In this document: piece by piece, positions 1 to 9,797 of the stretch | How the letters are laid out: the number at the start of each line of letters is the position of its first letter | How positions within the stretch are numbered: the stretch's first letter is position 1 | Assembly (NCBI GenBank): GCA_018402635.1 | Contig: JAGYIP010000003.1 | Location: forward strand, 76,849-140,848 | From: Burkholderiaceae bacterium | GTDB lineage: Bacteria; Pseudomonadota; Gammaproteobacteria; Burkholderiales; Burkholderiaceae_A | Length of the DNA: 64,000 nt | Reading direction: 5' to 3' | Notes under the pieces: generated by a model | Told to the model about the DNA's origin: nothing | The model's database searches: none | The model's input: only the letters and a program-made list of their open reading frames with translations | Made by a program: the position numbers and the translations under genes

Positions 1-827
1 AATTTATTCGGCTCGGCGGTTGCCCAGGCCATTGAGAGCTTTAAGCCCAGCCATATTCTGAATGCCGCAGCCTACACGGCGGTGGACCAGGCCGAGAAGG
101 AGCCCGAGCTTGCCCACCGGGTGAATGGGCAGGCCCTTGCGCAGCTCTCCGAGCTTGCTGCCCAGTATTCTGCGCACGCCTCGCAGGCCATTGCCATCCT
201 TCATTACTCCACCGACTATGTTTTTGATGGGCAAAAACCTGTAGGCCAAGGCTACCAGCCCAAGGACCCCACTGCGCCTGAAGGGGTGTATGGCAAAAGC
301 AAGTACGCCGGAGAACAGGCGCTTGCCCAAGGCCCGTCCCCAAGCCTTGTTCTGCGCACCAGCTGGGTCTTTTCCGACCATGGCAAGAACTTCGTGAAGA
401 CCATGCTAAGGCTTGGCCAGAGCCAGCAAGAGCTGCGCGTGGTGGCTGACCAGTGGGGGCACCGACCTCGGCCGATGCCATTGCACAGGCAAGCCTTGCC
501 ATCGTCCAGCAATGGCCCAGGCCTTCTGAAGCGCCTTCGAATCAGGTGCTGCACTTTTGCTGCGAGGGCACCACAAACTGGCATGGCTTTGCCTGCGACA
601 TTCTTGATCGGGCCAGGCGGCTCGCGCCCGAGCTTGCCTGGACCATTACCTCGGCCCAACAAATTAAGGCCATTTCAACGGCGGAGTTCGCTGCTCCTGC
701 TCCTCGGCCGGCAAACTCACAACTTGACTGCAGCCTCACCGACAAGCAGTTTGGGCTCAAGCGCCCCCACTGGTCGCAGGCCCTCAACGACGTGCTGGTG
801 CAGCTTCTGGCTAAGCCCCTGGGGTAG
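1..827 (+). CDS. rfbD: dTDP-4-dehydrorhamnose reductase, 5' end outside window, one frameshift
   Basis: RmlD reduces dTDP-4-dehydro-L-rhamnose to dTDP-L-rhamnose, the last step in making the activated sugar. The reading frame is open from base 1, so the start lies to the left. The early text NAAAYTAVDQAE is the usual RmlD N-terminal region. YSTDYVFDG and the catalytic YGKSKYAGE segment (Tyr-x3-Lys) follow. After RVVADQWG near base 456 the frame breaks, and the expected continuation APTSADAIAQ is found one frame away, ending in TAG at 825-827. Restoring a sixth G to the G5 run at 455-459 joins the two halves exactly. I read this as an assembly indel in an intact gene. Its product is the sugar donor that EarP, encoded just downstream on the other strand, would use. 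Confidence 0.85.
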
Positions 828-845
828 CCAGAGCCCCTGGGGTAG
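814..845. repeat. Direct repeat of 14 bp at the end of rfbD
   Basis: AGCCCCTGGGGTAG occurs at 814-827, including the rfbD stop codon, and again at 832-845. Each copy contains CCCCTGGGG, itself symmetric. It looks like a small local duplication with no assigned role. Confidence 0.6.
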
Positions 846-871
846 ACGATCAGACCAGCAGACCAGCGCCA

Positions 872-2347
872 CTAGACCAGAACAACCTTTCCCGGGTTCA
901 GAATGTTTAGCGGGTCCAGTGCGGTTTTTATGGACCGCATAAGACCCATTTCAACAGGCCCCTTGTAGCGGGCTGCCTCATCACGACGCATCACACCAAG
1001 GCCATGCTCGGCACTAATGGAGCCGCCCAAGGAGACCACTCGGTTGTGGACCCGATGATGGGCCTCTTCTTCAAGCCTCTGCATGAACTGCATGCAGGCC
1101 TCGTGCCTTTGGTTGCGATCGGACCAGACGTCCGGATTAATAGGGCAGGCCAGGTTGTAATGCAGGTTGCCGTCGCCCAGGTGCCCAAAATTAATAATTC
1201 GAGTCCCTGGCAAAAGGGCCTGAAGTTCCTTCTGCATGCTCACCATGAAGTCGGGGATGCAGGAAATGGGAAGCCCAATGTCATGCTTAATTTGATGGCC
1301 ATCTTCGGAGGATGCAAGCGTGATGTGGTCGCGTATGTCCCAAAAGGTCTGCGCCTGCTGAATGCTCTGGGCCACCAGGGCGTCTTCAACCAGGCCCGTC
1401 TCAAAGGCCTCAGACAAGATGTCCTCGAGAAGCCCTACCGCCTCGGCCTCACCGGTAGGGCTTGAGATCTCAAGAAGAACCAGGTCGGCAGAGCCCATGC
1501 CTTGGATGGGCTGGGCAAGGGCAGGAAAATACTGAGACACAAGCGCCAGGGCCGACTTCGTCATGAACTCAAAGCCCGTAAGCTGAGCTGCAGCCTTTTT
1601 CTGGGCAAGACCCAAAAGACCCACGGCCGACTCCACCGAGGGCACCCTTGCCAAGGCTGTCATAAGGGCTGCAGGCTTGGGCGACAAGGCAAGCACCGCG
1701 GCCGTAATAATGCCAAGCGTGCCCTCGGAGCCAATGAATAAATCGCGCAGGTCGTAGCCCGTGTTGTCCTTTCGAAGCCCTCGAAGGCCTGACCAGATTT
1801 CACCCGTTGCAGTGACCACCTCAAGGCCCAGGCAGAGCGCCCTGGCATTTCCGTAGCGAAGCACCGCCGTTCCCCCGCAGTTGGTCGCCAGGTTACCCCC
1901 AATGGTTGCCGAGCCACGAGAAGGAAGCGTTAGAGGGAAAAGAAGCCCCAGGGCATCGGCCTCTTCTTGGGCCTTAGCAAGGGTGACGCCTGCCTCAAGG
2001 GTCATGGTTTTATTGGCCGCATCAACAGCCCGTATGGCCTGAAGCTTCGTAAGGCTGAGCACCACCTGATCGCCCGAGCCATCGGGCACGCTTGCCCCGG
2101 TAAGGCCCGTATTACCACCTTGAGGAACCAGGCCCACACGGTGTTTGGCTGCTAGCCTTACCACTTGAGCGACCTGGTCGGTGGAGCCCGGAAAAAGAAC
2201 CGCCGGTGCCCTGCCCTGATAACGCCCCCGCCAGTCGATTAAATGGGTGGAGATGAGATCGGGGTCGGTCTTAAGGCATGAGGCGCCAAGTTGTTGCTCA
2301 ATCTCAGTGAGGAAGGCCTGCACGCAAGCCGATGGCATGCCTGGCAT
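872..2347 (-). CDS. FAD-binding 2-hydroxyacid dehydrogenase, GlcD/D2HGDH type
   Basis: This 491-residue protein belongs to the FAD-linked oxidase family of D-lactate, glycolate (GlcD) and D-2-hydroxyglutarate dehydrogenases. These oxidise a D-2-hydroxyacid and pass the electrons to a membrane or soluble acceptor. PQGGNTGLTG at residues 75-84 and the following GATIGG-like stretch (GSATIGGNLATNCGG) form the FAD-binding PCMH domain. The C-terminal FAD-oxidase domain ends with GSISAEHGLGVMRRDE, the family's signature near the C terminus. The start is within a few bases of the efp stop codon, so the two genes are probably cotranscribed; a second possible ATG lies three codons in. Sequence alone does not fix the substrate. 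Confidence 0.85.
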   Translation of the reverse strand: MPGMPSACVQAFLTEIEQQLGASCLKTDPDLISTHLIDWRGRYQGRAPAVLFPGSTDQVAQVVRLAAKHRVGLVPQGGNTGLTGASVPDGSGDQVVLSLTKLQAIRAVDAANKTMTLEAGVTLAKAQEEADALGLLFPLTLPSRGSATIGGNLATNCGGTAVLRYGNARALCLGLEVVTATGEIWSGLRGLRKDNTGYDLRDLFIGSEGTLGIITAAVLALSPKPAALMTALARVPSVESAVGLLGLAQKKAAAQLTGFEFMTKSALALVSQYFPALAQPIQGMGSADLVLLEISSPTGEAEAVGLLEDILSEAFETGLVEDALVAQSIQQAQTFWDIRDHITLASSEDGHQIKHDIGLPISCIPDFMVSMQKELQALLPGTRIINFGHLGDGNLHYNLACPINPDVWSDRNQRHEACMQFMQRLEEEAHHRVHNRVVSLGGSISAEHGLGVMRRDEAARYKGPVEMGLMRSIKTALDPLNILNPGKVVLV

Positions 2348-2349
2348 GC

Positions 2350-2910
2350 CTACTTCACCCGGTTCTTGTATTCACCGGTGCGGGTATCGACCTCGATCTT
2401 GTCGCCGATCTCAACAAAGGCTGGCACCGAGACCTCAAAGTCGGTTGGCGAGATGCGTGCGGGCTTCATGACCTTACCCGAGGTGTCACCCTTTACGGCA
2501 GGCTCGGTATAGGCCACCTCGCGAACGACGCTGGTTGGCATTTCAACCGAAATGGCACGACCGTCGTAGAAAATAACCTCGCAGGCCATTCCATCTTCAA
2601 GGTAGTTCAGTACATCGCCCATGCTTTCGGACTCCACCTCGAACTGGTTGTACTCGGCGTCCATAAAGACATACATGGGGTCGGCGAAGTAGGAGTAGCT
2701 CACCTCTTTGCGATCAAGCACGAGGGACTCGAATTTTTCATCGGCCTTAAACACAGACTCGGAGCCCGAATTTGTAAGCAGGTTCTTGTACTTCATTTTC
2801 ACCACAGCGGCATTGCGGCCCGATTTGTTGTAGTCGGCCTTAAGCACCACCATGGGCTGGCCTTCGAGCATAAAAACATTTCCGGTCCGCAGTTCGTGCG
2901 CGGTTTTCAT
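2350..2910 (-). CDS. efp: Elongation factor P (Arg32 type)
   Basis: EF-P binds between the P and E sites of stalled ribosomes and rescues synthesis of polyproline stretches. The 186-residue length and three-domain sequence fit the family. The loop near the N terminus reads NKSGRN, putting an arginine at position 32. Bacteria with Arg32 modify it with rhamnose through EarP, while those with Lys34 use EpmA. The earP gene lies directly upstream on the same strand, and rfbD, which makes the sugar donor, lies about 1.5 kb downstream, so the modification route is largely encoded here. A Shine-Dalgarno-like AAGGTG precedes the ATG at 2910. Confidence 0.97.
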   Translation of the reverse strand: MKTAHELRTGNVFMLEGQPMVVLKADYNKSGRNAAVVKMKYKNLLTNSGSESVFKADEKFESLVLDRKEVSYSYFADPMYVFMDAEYNQFEVESESMGDVLNYLEDGMACEVIFYDGRAISVEMPTSVVREVAYTEPAVKGDTSGKVMKPARISPTDFEVSVPAFVEIGDKIEVDTRTGEYKNRVK

Positions 2911-2951
2911 AGCATCACCTTAAAGAGTCGAGTCAATACGCTAGTTTATCG

Positions 2952-4233
2952 TTAACGGCTTTCCAGGCGCTTTGCATGCCAATGCCGTAGAAGCGACTCC
3001 TCAAACGAGGGCCTTTGAAACTGGGCCTGGCCAAGCGATTTGCAGACATCTTGAACAGCCTGCCAGTTGGCAAGCAGAGCGCGAAGTATCTCGGTGAGGT
3101 CGCTCTGGCTTTCTGGATGAGAACCGGCAGGGCTGAAATAGCGATGCAGTTGTGACCAGCCCGGCAGGGGCTGAGTAGCCTGTGCCAGCCATGCATCAAG
3201 CTTTCTAAGGTGGGCGTCATCGGCCTGTCGATACGGCTGCCAGACAAAAGGAAGACCCCACTGACTGGCATAGAAAAGCGCTGTGCCGAAAGAGTCTTCG
3301 CCACGAACAAGCGCAAGGTCAGATACCGCCATGCACTGATCAAATTCATGCTGACTCAAAAGCCCCGCATCGGGGCCCGCCGGAGCCAGATGGTGAGGCT
3401 CAAAAATCAGCACCCTCTGGGCACGAATTAAGGCCTGCGGAAGGCCTGCCTGTGCCTGATTCTCCGCACCCTCTCCGCCCTCTCTTAACTGCCCCAGCGC
3501 ACGAGCGAGACTCTGCGCGAACTCCGGCAAGGGTGTGTTGGGGTAGCAGTAGGCAAAGACCAGAAAAACAGTCTCGTCATCATCCTTCTGCCGATCCCAG
3601 CCAGAGCCTCGATCGGCGCCTAAGGCCTGCTCGCAGCGTTTCATCATGCTGCGACGCAGGGCTTGCCGATTGGCCTGAGAAAGCGCGCCGCCAGTGGCCG
3701 AGCGCTGACCCTGAATAAGGCCTGGGCCATCTCGGCGCAGCGATGGCGCCAGCCAATACCTGGGCTTCTTCGGATAGACGGGGTCGGGCGCAGGCCATCC
3801 ACTGGCAGTCAGCCGTCCACTCTTCAAGGGCCAGGTAGTCCACCAGATAGCGCAGTGTTGCCTCAGGCAGCTGCTCAAAGATGGCCTGGGGGACCTGCAT
3901 CTGAAAGGCTTCAAGAAGCAAATCTGCGCGTTGCAGGGGAAGGCCGTGACCAGGCGTGCAGAGGTCGTCAATGGCCCAGTAGGCCAGTGCACTTGTTGCG
4001 ACAAACCCTTGTGGCGGCTCCCAGGCACAGGCAGGCGCCATGTTCTGCAGATGCGCAAGCGCCCGAGGGTCTGCAAGAATTCGAACCTGCGCGCCCCGGG
4101 CGACAAGCCCCTGGGCAAGCCTTAGACAGACCGCCGCATCACCAAAAAAATCGACCGACCGACAGGCAATGAGAACCAGGGGTGCTTTTACCCCTTGATG
4201 CCTATCTTGATGGGTAGGCGAGGCGAGCGCCAA
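2952..4233 (-). CDS. earP: EF-P arginine rhamnosyltransferase, one frameshift
   Basis: EarP (formerly DUF2331) transfers rhamnose from dTDP-L-rhamnose to Arg32 of EF-P. The N-terminal part carries CRSVDFFGDAAVCLRL, matching the family D-x-FGD-x2-VCWRL motif with both aspartates kept. The C-terminal part carries LVRGEDSFGTALF and PFVWQPYRQ, matching the donor-binding RGEDSF region. The two parts lie in neighbouring frames and join somewhere around 3740-3790, near the text PRLSEE / RYWLAP. The start appears to be TTG at 4233, because no ATG lies upstream of the conserved region. The gene directly precedes efp, as in other betaproteobacteria. I treat the frameshift as probable sequence error. 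Confidence 0.9.
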
Positions 4234-4238
4234 AGAAC

Positions 4239-5315
4239 TTAGGCGGTCTTTACGGACTCGGACTTAGGTGCCGCAAGGTCGGCCGCCGTTGTAAAGGCAT
4301 CCGAGAAGAAGGACTCAGGCAAGAGCCCACACTGGTCAATGAAGTCTTTCTGCGCGGCTCGAACCACCACAGGGGCCCCGCAGGCATAGACCAAATGACC
4401 CGAGAGATCGGGGAAGTCTTGCATAACGGCATGGTGAACAAAACCTGTTCGCCCATGCCATTGGTCCTCGGGCTCGGCATCGCTAATAACAGGAATAAAC
4501 CGCAGGTGTGGCATCTCGGCAGCCCACTGCTCGGCAAGCGACAACATATAAAGGTCGCTTGGACGCCGCCCGCCCCAATAAAAGGTCATGGGGGGGTCAA
4601 AGTTCTTCGCCCGGGCGTACTCGATAATGGCTTTGATGGGCGCAAAGCCCGTTCCACTTGCAAGAAAAACAATGGGCTGGCGGGTCTCTTCCCGAAGAAA
4701 GAAGCTTCCCAAGGGCCCTTCAAAGCGCAGGATATCTTTCTGCTTGACAGGGTTGGTGGAGCTTGTCGGCTGACCAAAAACCGCGTCGGTAAAGGCGCCG
4801 CCAGGCGTCTGACGAATATGCAGTTCAACCTGATCGCCCTCAAGCGGGGAGTTGGCCATGGAGTAGCTTCGACGCTTTCCGTCTTTAAGCAAAATATCAA
4901 TGTACTGACCGGCATGAAACTGAAACCGCTCAGAGGCTGGAAGCTGTAGCCGAATGACGGCCACGTCCTGGGCCGGGTAGTCGATGCTTGCCACCCTGCA
5001 GGGCAGCTTGCGAATAGGGATCATGCCCTCTGCAGCTACAACGCGTGCCTCAAGCACAAGGTCAGAGCGGGGTTTGGCCTGGCAGAGCAGAAGCGAGCCC
5101 TGGGCGCGCTCGTCTTCGGACAAGGCCTTCACCTGGTAGCTGCCATAGTCGACCTCGCCTTCAACAAGGCGTGCCTTGCAGGAGCCGCAGGCCCCGTCTT
5201 TGCAGCCATAGGGAAGCACCAGTTGGGCACGCAGGGCGGCCTCAAGAATGGTCTCGTGATCGTGCGCGTCAAAGCTCTTCTCGGATGGAAGGAGCCGGCA
5301 TTGAAATGTCGTCAT
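4239..5315 (-). CDS. 2Fe-2S ferredoxin/FAD/NAD(P)H oxidoreductase (CDP-6-deoxyglucoseen reductase-like)
   Basis: This protein of about 358 residues has an N-terminal plant-type ferredoxin domain with cysteines at C38, C43, C46 and C78 (YGCKDGACGSCK, then LLLC). An FAD-binding domain with RSYSMAN and an NAD(P)-binding domain with GTGFAPIKAI follow. The order ferredoxin-FAD-NAD is that of AscD/RfbI-type reductases and of phenol hydroxylase or methane monooxygenase reductase components. In Burkholderiales such a gene is common as a stand-alone electron-transfer flavoprotein of unknown partner. I chose ATG at 5315 because the family begins just before the ferredoxin beta strand; an in-frame start at 5345 would add ten residues. 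Confidence 0.8.
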   Translation of the reverse strand: MTTFQCRLLPSEKSFDAHDHETILEAALRAQLVLPYGCKDGACGSCKARLVEGEVDYGSYQVKALSEDERAQGSLLLCQAKPRSDLVLEARVVAAEGMIPIRKLPCRVASIDYPAQDVAVIRLQLPASERFQFHAGQYIDILLKDGKRRSYSMANSPLEGDQVELHIRQTPGGAFTDAVFGQPTSSTNPVKQKDILRFEGPLGSFFLREETRQPIVFLASGTGFAPIKAIIEYARAKNFDPPMTFYWGGRRPSDLYMLSLAEQWAAEMPHLRFIPVISDAEPEDQWHGRTGFVHHAVMQDFPDLSGHLVYACGAPVVVRAAQKDFIDQCGLLPESFFSDAFTTAADLAAPKSESVKTA

Positions 5316-5385
5316 AACCCGTGATTGTAGCCAGAGCCTCAACACGTCACAGGCCGAGCCCTAGCAAAAAGACCTTTTGAAGCCC

Positions 5386-6528
5386 CTAAAAGGCGCGTCT
5401 TTGCAACTGCCAGAGCATAAGAAGGCCGGCGGCAAGCGCAAGCAGGCTTGGAATGGCCGCGACAAGCGGCGCCGGCCAGTCGTTAAGCAACCCTAGGTGC
5501 GAGAAAAGGCTGTTGGCCAGGTGAAAACCAATACCGGCAACAATGGCAAGAAAGACCTTCAGGCCCAAGGCGCCACCACGGGCTTGAATGTAGGCTGCGG
5601 GCAGGGCCAAGACCAGCATCACCCAGACCGCAACGGGGTAGATCATTTTTTTCCAGAACGCAATTTCATAACGGCCCGAGGCCTGCTTACCGGCCTGAAG
5701 GTAGTCCACGTAAAGAAAAAGCTCACGCGCGGACATCTGTTCGGGCTTGACCATCAGGGCCCCAAGCCGGGCCGGTGAAAGGTAAAGGGGCAGCTCAAGG
5801 CTTGAAAGCCGAGTGCGGGTCACCTGGCCGTCAGCCGCAAACTCGGTAAGGCCAACACCCTCAAGGCGCCAGATAGAGGCCTCTTGGGCGTTGGCAGTGG
5901 CTGGGCTTGCTCGCAGAAAAACCGCGGAGTCCGCCTCCACGAGACGGCGCAGGGTAAGCAGTTCACCGAATTCATAGAGCTTCACGCCCTTTAGCCTGCG
6001 GTCGGGGTCCATGCTGGCTAAATTCACCATGCGGACTCGCACACGGTTCTCGCCAGATTCGGTGGGATAGTCACGCATCCAAAAGCCCGAGGACAAGACG
6101 CCTGAGCCAAGTCTGCCATCGGCCGTTGCCTTGATGCGGACGGCAGCCACCTCGGACACCGGAAGAACCAGTTCCGCAAGAAAAAATGTAAAGGCCACCA
6201 AGGGCAAGCCTACAAAGGCTGTTAGGCCAAGCAGCTGGCGCGGACCAAGGCCAGAAGCTCGCGCCACGGTGAACTCGGAGCCCGCCGCAAGCTGGGCGAA
6301 GGCCCAGACCGCGCCAATAAGCGTGGCCACAGGCAAAAGCTCGTAGACCATGCCCGGAACTCTGAAGACGACCACCGTGAAGGCCTGCTCAAGCGTGTAG
6401 CCGCCCCGGCCAAGGTTTCTAATTTCCCCGACCGTGTCCACAAAGGCAAAGAGCAAGACAAACCCAGCCAGCACCAGCCCAATGTGTATGACGAGCTGGC
6501 CCGCAAAGTAGCGGCGAAGGGTCGTCAT
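5386..6528 (-). CDS. lptG: LPS export ABC transporter permease LptG
   Basis: LptG is one of two inner-membrane permeases of the LptB2FG transporter, which extracts lipopolysaccharide and pushes it along the LptC-LptA-LptDE bridge. The 380-residue protein begins MTTLRRYFAGQ, has a membrane cluster near each end (for example HIGLVLAGFVLLFAFVD) and a large periplasmic jellyroll domain between. The start is set by the ATG at 6528, whose ATGA overlaps the stop of lptF, showing translational coupling. An open frame continues upstream but has no family similarity. Confidence 0.93.
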   Translation of the reverse strand: MTTLRRYFAGQLVIHIGLVLAGFVLLFAFVDTVGEIRNLGRGGYTLEQAFTVVVFRVPGMVYELLPVATLIGAVWAFAQLAAGSEFTVARASGLGPRQLLGLTAFVGLPLVAFTFFLAELVLPVSEVAAVRIKATADGRLGSGVLSSGFWMRDYPTESGENRVRVRMVNLASMDPDRRLKGVKLYEFGELLTLRRLVEADSAVFLRASPATANAQEASIWRLEGVGLTEFAADGQVTRTRLSSLELPLYLSPARLGALMVKPEQMSARELFLYVDYLQAGKQASGRYEIAFWKKMIYPVAVWVMLVLALPAAYIQARGGALGLKVFLAIVAGIGFHLANSLFSHLGLLNDWPAPLVAAIPSLLALAAGLLMLWQLQRRAF

Positions 6529-7667
6529 GCTGAAGGTTTGCTTACGGCAGATCGGCCGGGAAAGACTGCTCGAACCACCTGGACCAAGGGATTGGGCCTC
6601 AGCTGCTGGCGCCACCAGAGCAAAAGGGCTGTCAAAAGGCCTATAGCCGCAGGCGTAAGCCACCAGCCAACTGACATGGCCAGTCGACCCTCGACAATCA
6701 GTGCCTGGACAAGCGTGACACTGTTCATTGCCAGCATAAAACTCACAACTCCAAAAATAAGATGCAGGGACCGACCAAGGCGTGGGCTTGTTATGGCAAC
6801 AGGAATGGCAAAAAAAGGCATGGCAAGCGCCATAAGACAAAGCCCCACCCGATAGCTCAGCTCAGCCATGGCCGCAAGGTCGCCCTGGCGGGCGAGCCCC
6901 ACAATTTCAACAAGGCCGGAGGCACGCAAAGAGGGCGTTGCTCTCTCGGGAACCGGGGAGCGGTCGAGAAAGAGCCTGTAGGAATCGAACCGCAGTTGGC
7001 GAGTTTCTAGATCCACAGGATTAAAGTCAGATCGGGTTCCCTGGACAAGAGAAAGCCAGGCGCCTCCGCCTTCCTCTTGTGATTGGATTTCTCCTTTGGA
7101 GGCGAGGATGACCGACTCTTGACCTGCGGACTGCGCACGAATGAAGACAAGACCAAGCCTTTTTTCGGTGTCGGAGGCCATTTCCCCGAAAAATACAATC
7201 TGCCCCGAGCGCGATTCCATAAAACGGCCGGCATCAAGCCGCTGGTCTTCCGGGCGCTGGCTGAATTCAAGGCGGGTCTCATCGAGCTGCTGCTGGGCCC
7301 AGGGGGAGACAAAAAAGGTTAGGGCCACCATGGCAAGGGCAAACGGCCAGACAAAACGGGCCACAGGCCGAAGCCACTGACCCAGGCTGAGCCCAGAGGA
7401 CATCCAGACCACCATTTCGGAGTCCTTCCAGGCCCGGGTTAGCGCCAGAAGCACAGAAAGGTAGGCCGTAAGGGCAAGCACCACCGGCAGAGCCTGCAGG
7501 GCGGCAAAGGCCACGAGCGGCACGACCAGCTCGGAATCGGCCCGGTCGGAGGCTGCCGCGCCCAGCATACGAATTAGCGAACTGGTAACCAAAATAGTCA
7601 ACAGAACAGCGAAGACTGCGCCTGCAATCCCACGGACTTCTTGGAGAAAAGACTTAAATGCGATCAC
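6525..7667 (-). CDS. lptF: LPS export ABC transporter permease LptF
   Basis: This is the partner of LptG in the LptB2FG lipopolysaccharide exporter. It has 380 residues: membrane segments near the N terminus (GAVFAVLLTILVTSSLIRML), a hydrophilic middle domain with FFGEMASDTEKR, and C-terminal membrane segments. It is first in an lptF-lptG operon and diverges from pepA with 47 bases between the start codons, the common arrangement in proteobacteria. Confidence 0.93.
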   Translation of the reverse strand: MIAFKSFLQEVRGIAGAVFAVLLTILVTSSLIRMLGAAASDRADSELVVPLVAFAALQALPVVLALTAYLSVLLALTRAWKDSEMVVWMSSGLSLGQWLRPVARFVWPFALAMVALTFFVSPWAQQQLDETRLEFSQRPEDQRLDAGRFMESRSGQIVFFGEMASDTEKRLGLVFIRAQSAGQESVILASKGEIQSQEEGGGAWLSLVQGTRSDFNPVDLETRQLRFDSYRLFLDRSPVPERATPSLRASGLVEIVGLARQGDLAAMAELSYRVGLCLMALAMPFFAIPVAITSPRLGRSLHLIFGVVSFMLAMNSVTLVQALIVEGRLAMSVGWWLTPAAIGLLTALLLWWRQQLRPNPLVQVVRAVFPGRSAVSKPSA

Positions 7668-7673
7668 AAACTT

Positions 7674-7679
7674 TATAAT
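7674..7679 (+). promoter_or_regulatory. Possible -10 element for pepA
   Basis: A perfect TATAAT lies 36 bases before the pepA ATG in the short gap between divergent lptF and pepA. No convincing -35 is seen at the usual spacing, so this is a tentative call. Confidence 0.35.
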
Positions 7680-7714
7680 GGAGAGTTTCGAGCATTGATT
7701 AAAGGCATTGTGTC

Positions 7715-9358
7715 ATGACCACAGCAACCACCAAAGACACCAAAGACGTCTCCAAAGATTCAAAAATCCCGGCCGAACAAAGGCCCGAACTTGTTGTTAC
7801 AGCAAGCAATAAGCCCGTTGACAGGGCCCAGGCCGACTGCGCCTGGGTTGCGCTTTTCTCAACGGCAGCAGGCGTTGAGCTCACCATGCCGGCCCGGGTG
7901 GTCGACAAGGCCTCGGGTGGCGCCATCGCCAAGCTTTTAAAGGCGGGGGACTTCGACGGCAAGCTTGGCGGCTGCTTTTTGGTGCGCGACTTGAACGGCA
8001 TTCCTGCCTCGCGCATCTTGCTTGTTGGCTGCGGCCCCAAAGAAGGCTTTAACGAAAAGGCCTATGCCGAGGCTGTGCGCTCGGCCACCCGGGCCATGGC
8101 GTCGCTCAAAGGGGTAAAGCGGGTCTCATCCTTCCTAACCGAACTTGCCGTGGGCGACCGCTCGGGCGACTGGCGGCTTCAGGTCCATGTGCTTGCCTGC
8201 CGAGAGGTCTTGTACCGTTTCGACCGGTTCAAGACCCGTAAAGACGGCAAAGAGGCCAAGCCTGAGGACACCAAGGCAGGCGCCAAGCCAGCCAAGCCCT
8301 CACGACCCGAGGCGCCAAGCCTTACCGCCATCGAGGTATTGCTGCCTGGCGATATGCGGCCCACCGATGCGCCGCGCATCATTTCCGAGGCCCAGGCCGT
8401 GGCCAACGGCATTGAACTCAGCAAAGACCTGGGTAACCTGCCGCCCAACATCTGCACACCCAGTTATTTGGCCAACACAGCCAAGGGCCTTGCACGACAG
8501 TTTCGGGTGAAGGTGGAAGTGCTCGACAAACAGGCCATGGAAAAGCTTGGCATGAACGCGCTTTTGGCCGTCTCACAAGGCTCAGCCCAGCCGCCCCAGT
8601 TCATTGTTATTCATCACAACGGCGGCATTGCCAAAGATGCCCCAGTGGTCTTGGTTGGCAAGGGCATTACCTTTGACACCGGAGGCATCTCCTTAAAGCC
8701 CCCTGGCGATATGGACGAGATGAAATACGACATGTCAGGCGCCTCCACCGTGATGGGGGTCATGCATGCCGTGGCCGAGATGGGTCTGAAGCGCAATGTT
8801 ATTGGCGTGATCCCCACCTGCGAAAACATGCCCAGCGGCACTGCCACGCGTCCGGGCGACATCGTTCAGACCATGTCGGGCCAGACGGTTGAAATTCTTA
8901 ATACCGATGCCGAGGGACGGCTTATTCTCTGTGACGCCCTTAGCTATGTGGAAAAGAGCTTCAAGCCTGAGGCGGTTATTGACATTGCCACTCTTACGGG
9001 TGCCTGTGTTGTCGCCCTTGGTCATGTGAATACGGGGCTCTTTACCGAGGACGATGGCCTTGCCCAGTCCCTCATTCAGGCGGGTCGCGACGGGCTCGAC
9101 CCGGTCTGGCGCCTTCCTCTTGAAGAGGAATACCAAGAGCAACTCAAGTCACCCTTTGCCGACATGGCCAATGTGGGGGGTCGGGCTGCTGGAAGCGTGA
9201 CCGCAGCCTGCTTCTTGTGGCGGTTCGCAAAAGCCTACAAGTGGGCTCACCTTGATATTGCAGGCACCGCCTGGAAGAGTGGCGCCCAGAAGGGCGCAAC
9301 GGGCCGGCCTGTTGGCCTTCTCATGGCCTATCTCCGGGCCGAACGTGACAACAGTTGA
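7715..9358 (+). CDS. pepA: Leucyl aminopeptidase (M17)
   Basis: PepA is a cytosolic two-zinc/manganese aminopeptidase that removes N-terminal residues from peptides; in some bacteria it also serves as a DNA-binding accessory protein. The 547-residue protein is slightly longer than the usual 500 or so. The M17 signature NTDAEGRL lies near residue 395, and the metal ligands are in GKGITFDTGGISLKP and DEMKYDMSGA. A charged, proline- and lysine-rich stretch near residues 170-200 (EAKPEDTKAGAKPAKPSRPE) is an insertion between the N-terminal and catalytic domains. It leads a pepA-holC-valS operon. Confidence 0.95.
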   Translation: MTTATTKDTKDVSKDSKIPAEQRPELVVTASNKPVDRAQADCAWVALFSTAAGVELTMPARVVDKASGGAIAKLLKAGDFDGKLGGCFLVRDLNGIPASRILLVGCGPKEGFNEKAYAEAVRSATRAMASLKGVKRVSSFLTELAVGDRSGDWRLQVHVLACREVLYRFDRFKTRKDGKEAKPEDTKAGAKPAKPSRPEAPSLTAIEVLLPGDMRPTDAPRIISEAQAVANGIELSKDLGNLPPNICTPSYLANTAKGLARQFRVKVEVLDKQAMEKLGMNALLAVSQGSAQPPQFIVIHHNGGIAKDAPVVLVGKGITFDTGGISLKPPGDMDEMKYDMSGASTVMGVMHAVAEMGLKRNVIGVIPTCENMPSGTATRPGDIVQTMSGQTVEILNTDAEGRLILCDALSYVEKSFKPEAVIDIATLTGACVVALGHVNTGLFTEDDGLAQSLIQAGRDGLDPVWRLPLEEEYQEQLKSPFADMANVGGRAAGSVTAACFLWRFAKAYKWAHLDIAGTAWKSGAQKGATGRPVGLLMAYLRAERDNS

Positions 9359-9797
9359 TTTTCATTTCAATACCCCCGACCGCCTGCTGCATGCCTGCCG
9401 CCTAATTCGCAAGGCGGTTCGGTCGGGGCAGGTCTCGGAGACGAAGCCCCTTCTCGTCTTCTGCAGCCAGCCCGAGAGGCTTGCTCGGTTTGACGACATG
9501 CTCTATGAATTCTCCGAAGAAGACTTCCTGCCGCATGTTATGGCCGATCACCCCATGGCCGACGAGTCTCCCATTCTGCTCTGTCCCGAGCCCATCGTGC
9601 CTGGAGCGGCACGCCATGCCTTTTTGCTGGTGAATCTCGATGACGAGGTGCCGGAGTGTTTCAGCTCCTTCGACCGCGTCTTTGAAATTGTCGGCCCCGA
9701 GGACGACGACAAGACACAGGCAAGAAAACGTTTCAGCTTTTACCGAGACCGTGGCTACGCCATTCAGCAGTTCGACCTCTCAAAGACCCAGCGCTAA
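9345..9797 (+). CDS. holC: DNA polymerase III subunit chi
   Basis: Chi is the clamp-loader accessory subunit that binds single-strand binding protein and, with psi, links it to the replisome. About 150 residues are encoded from GTG at 9345 ([12 protein letters not shown]), with family-typical [16 protein letters not shown] and [17 protein letters not shown]. The GTG start overlaps the pepA stop by 14 bases, and the stop overlaps the valS ATG by one base. The gene order pepA-holC-valS is conserved across proteobacteria and supports the call. Confidence 0.92.
   Translation: MTTVDFHFNTPDRLLHACRLIRKAVRSGQVSETKPLLVFCSQPERLARFDDMLYEFSEEDFLPHVMADHPMADESPILLCPEPIVPGAARHAFLLVNLDDEVPECFSSFDRVFEIVGPEDDDKTQARKRFSFYRDRGYAIQQFDLSKTQR

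Noticed and set aside
5300-6840. Longer LptG starting at 6840
   Set aside because: The extra residues read in lptF sequence, and the ATGA overlap at 6525-6528 defines the start.
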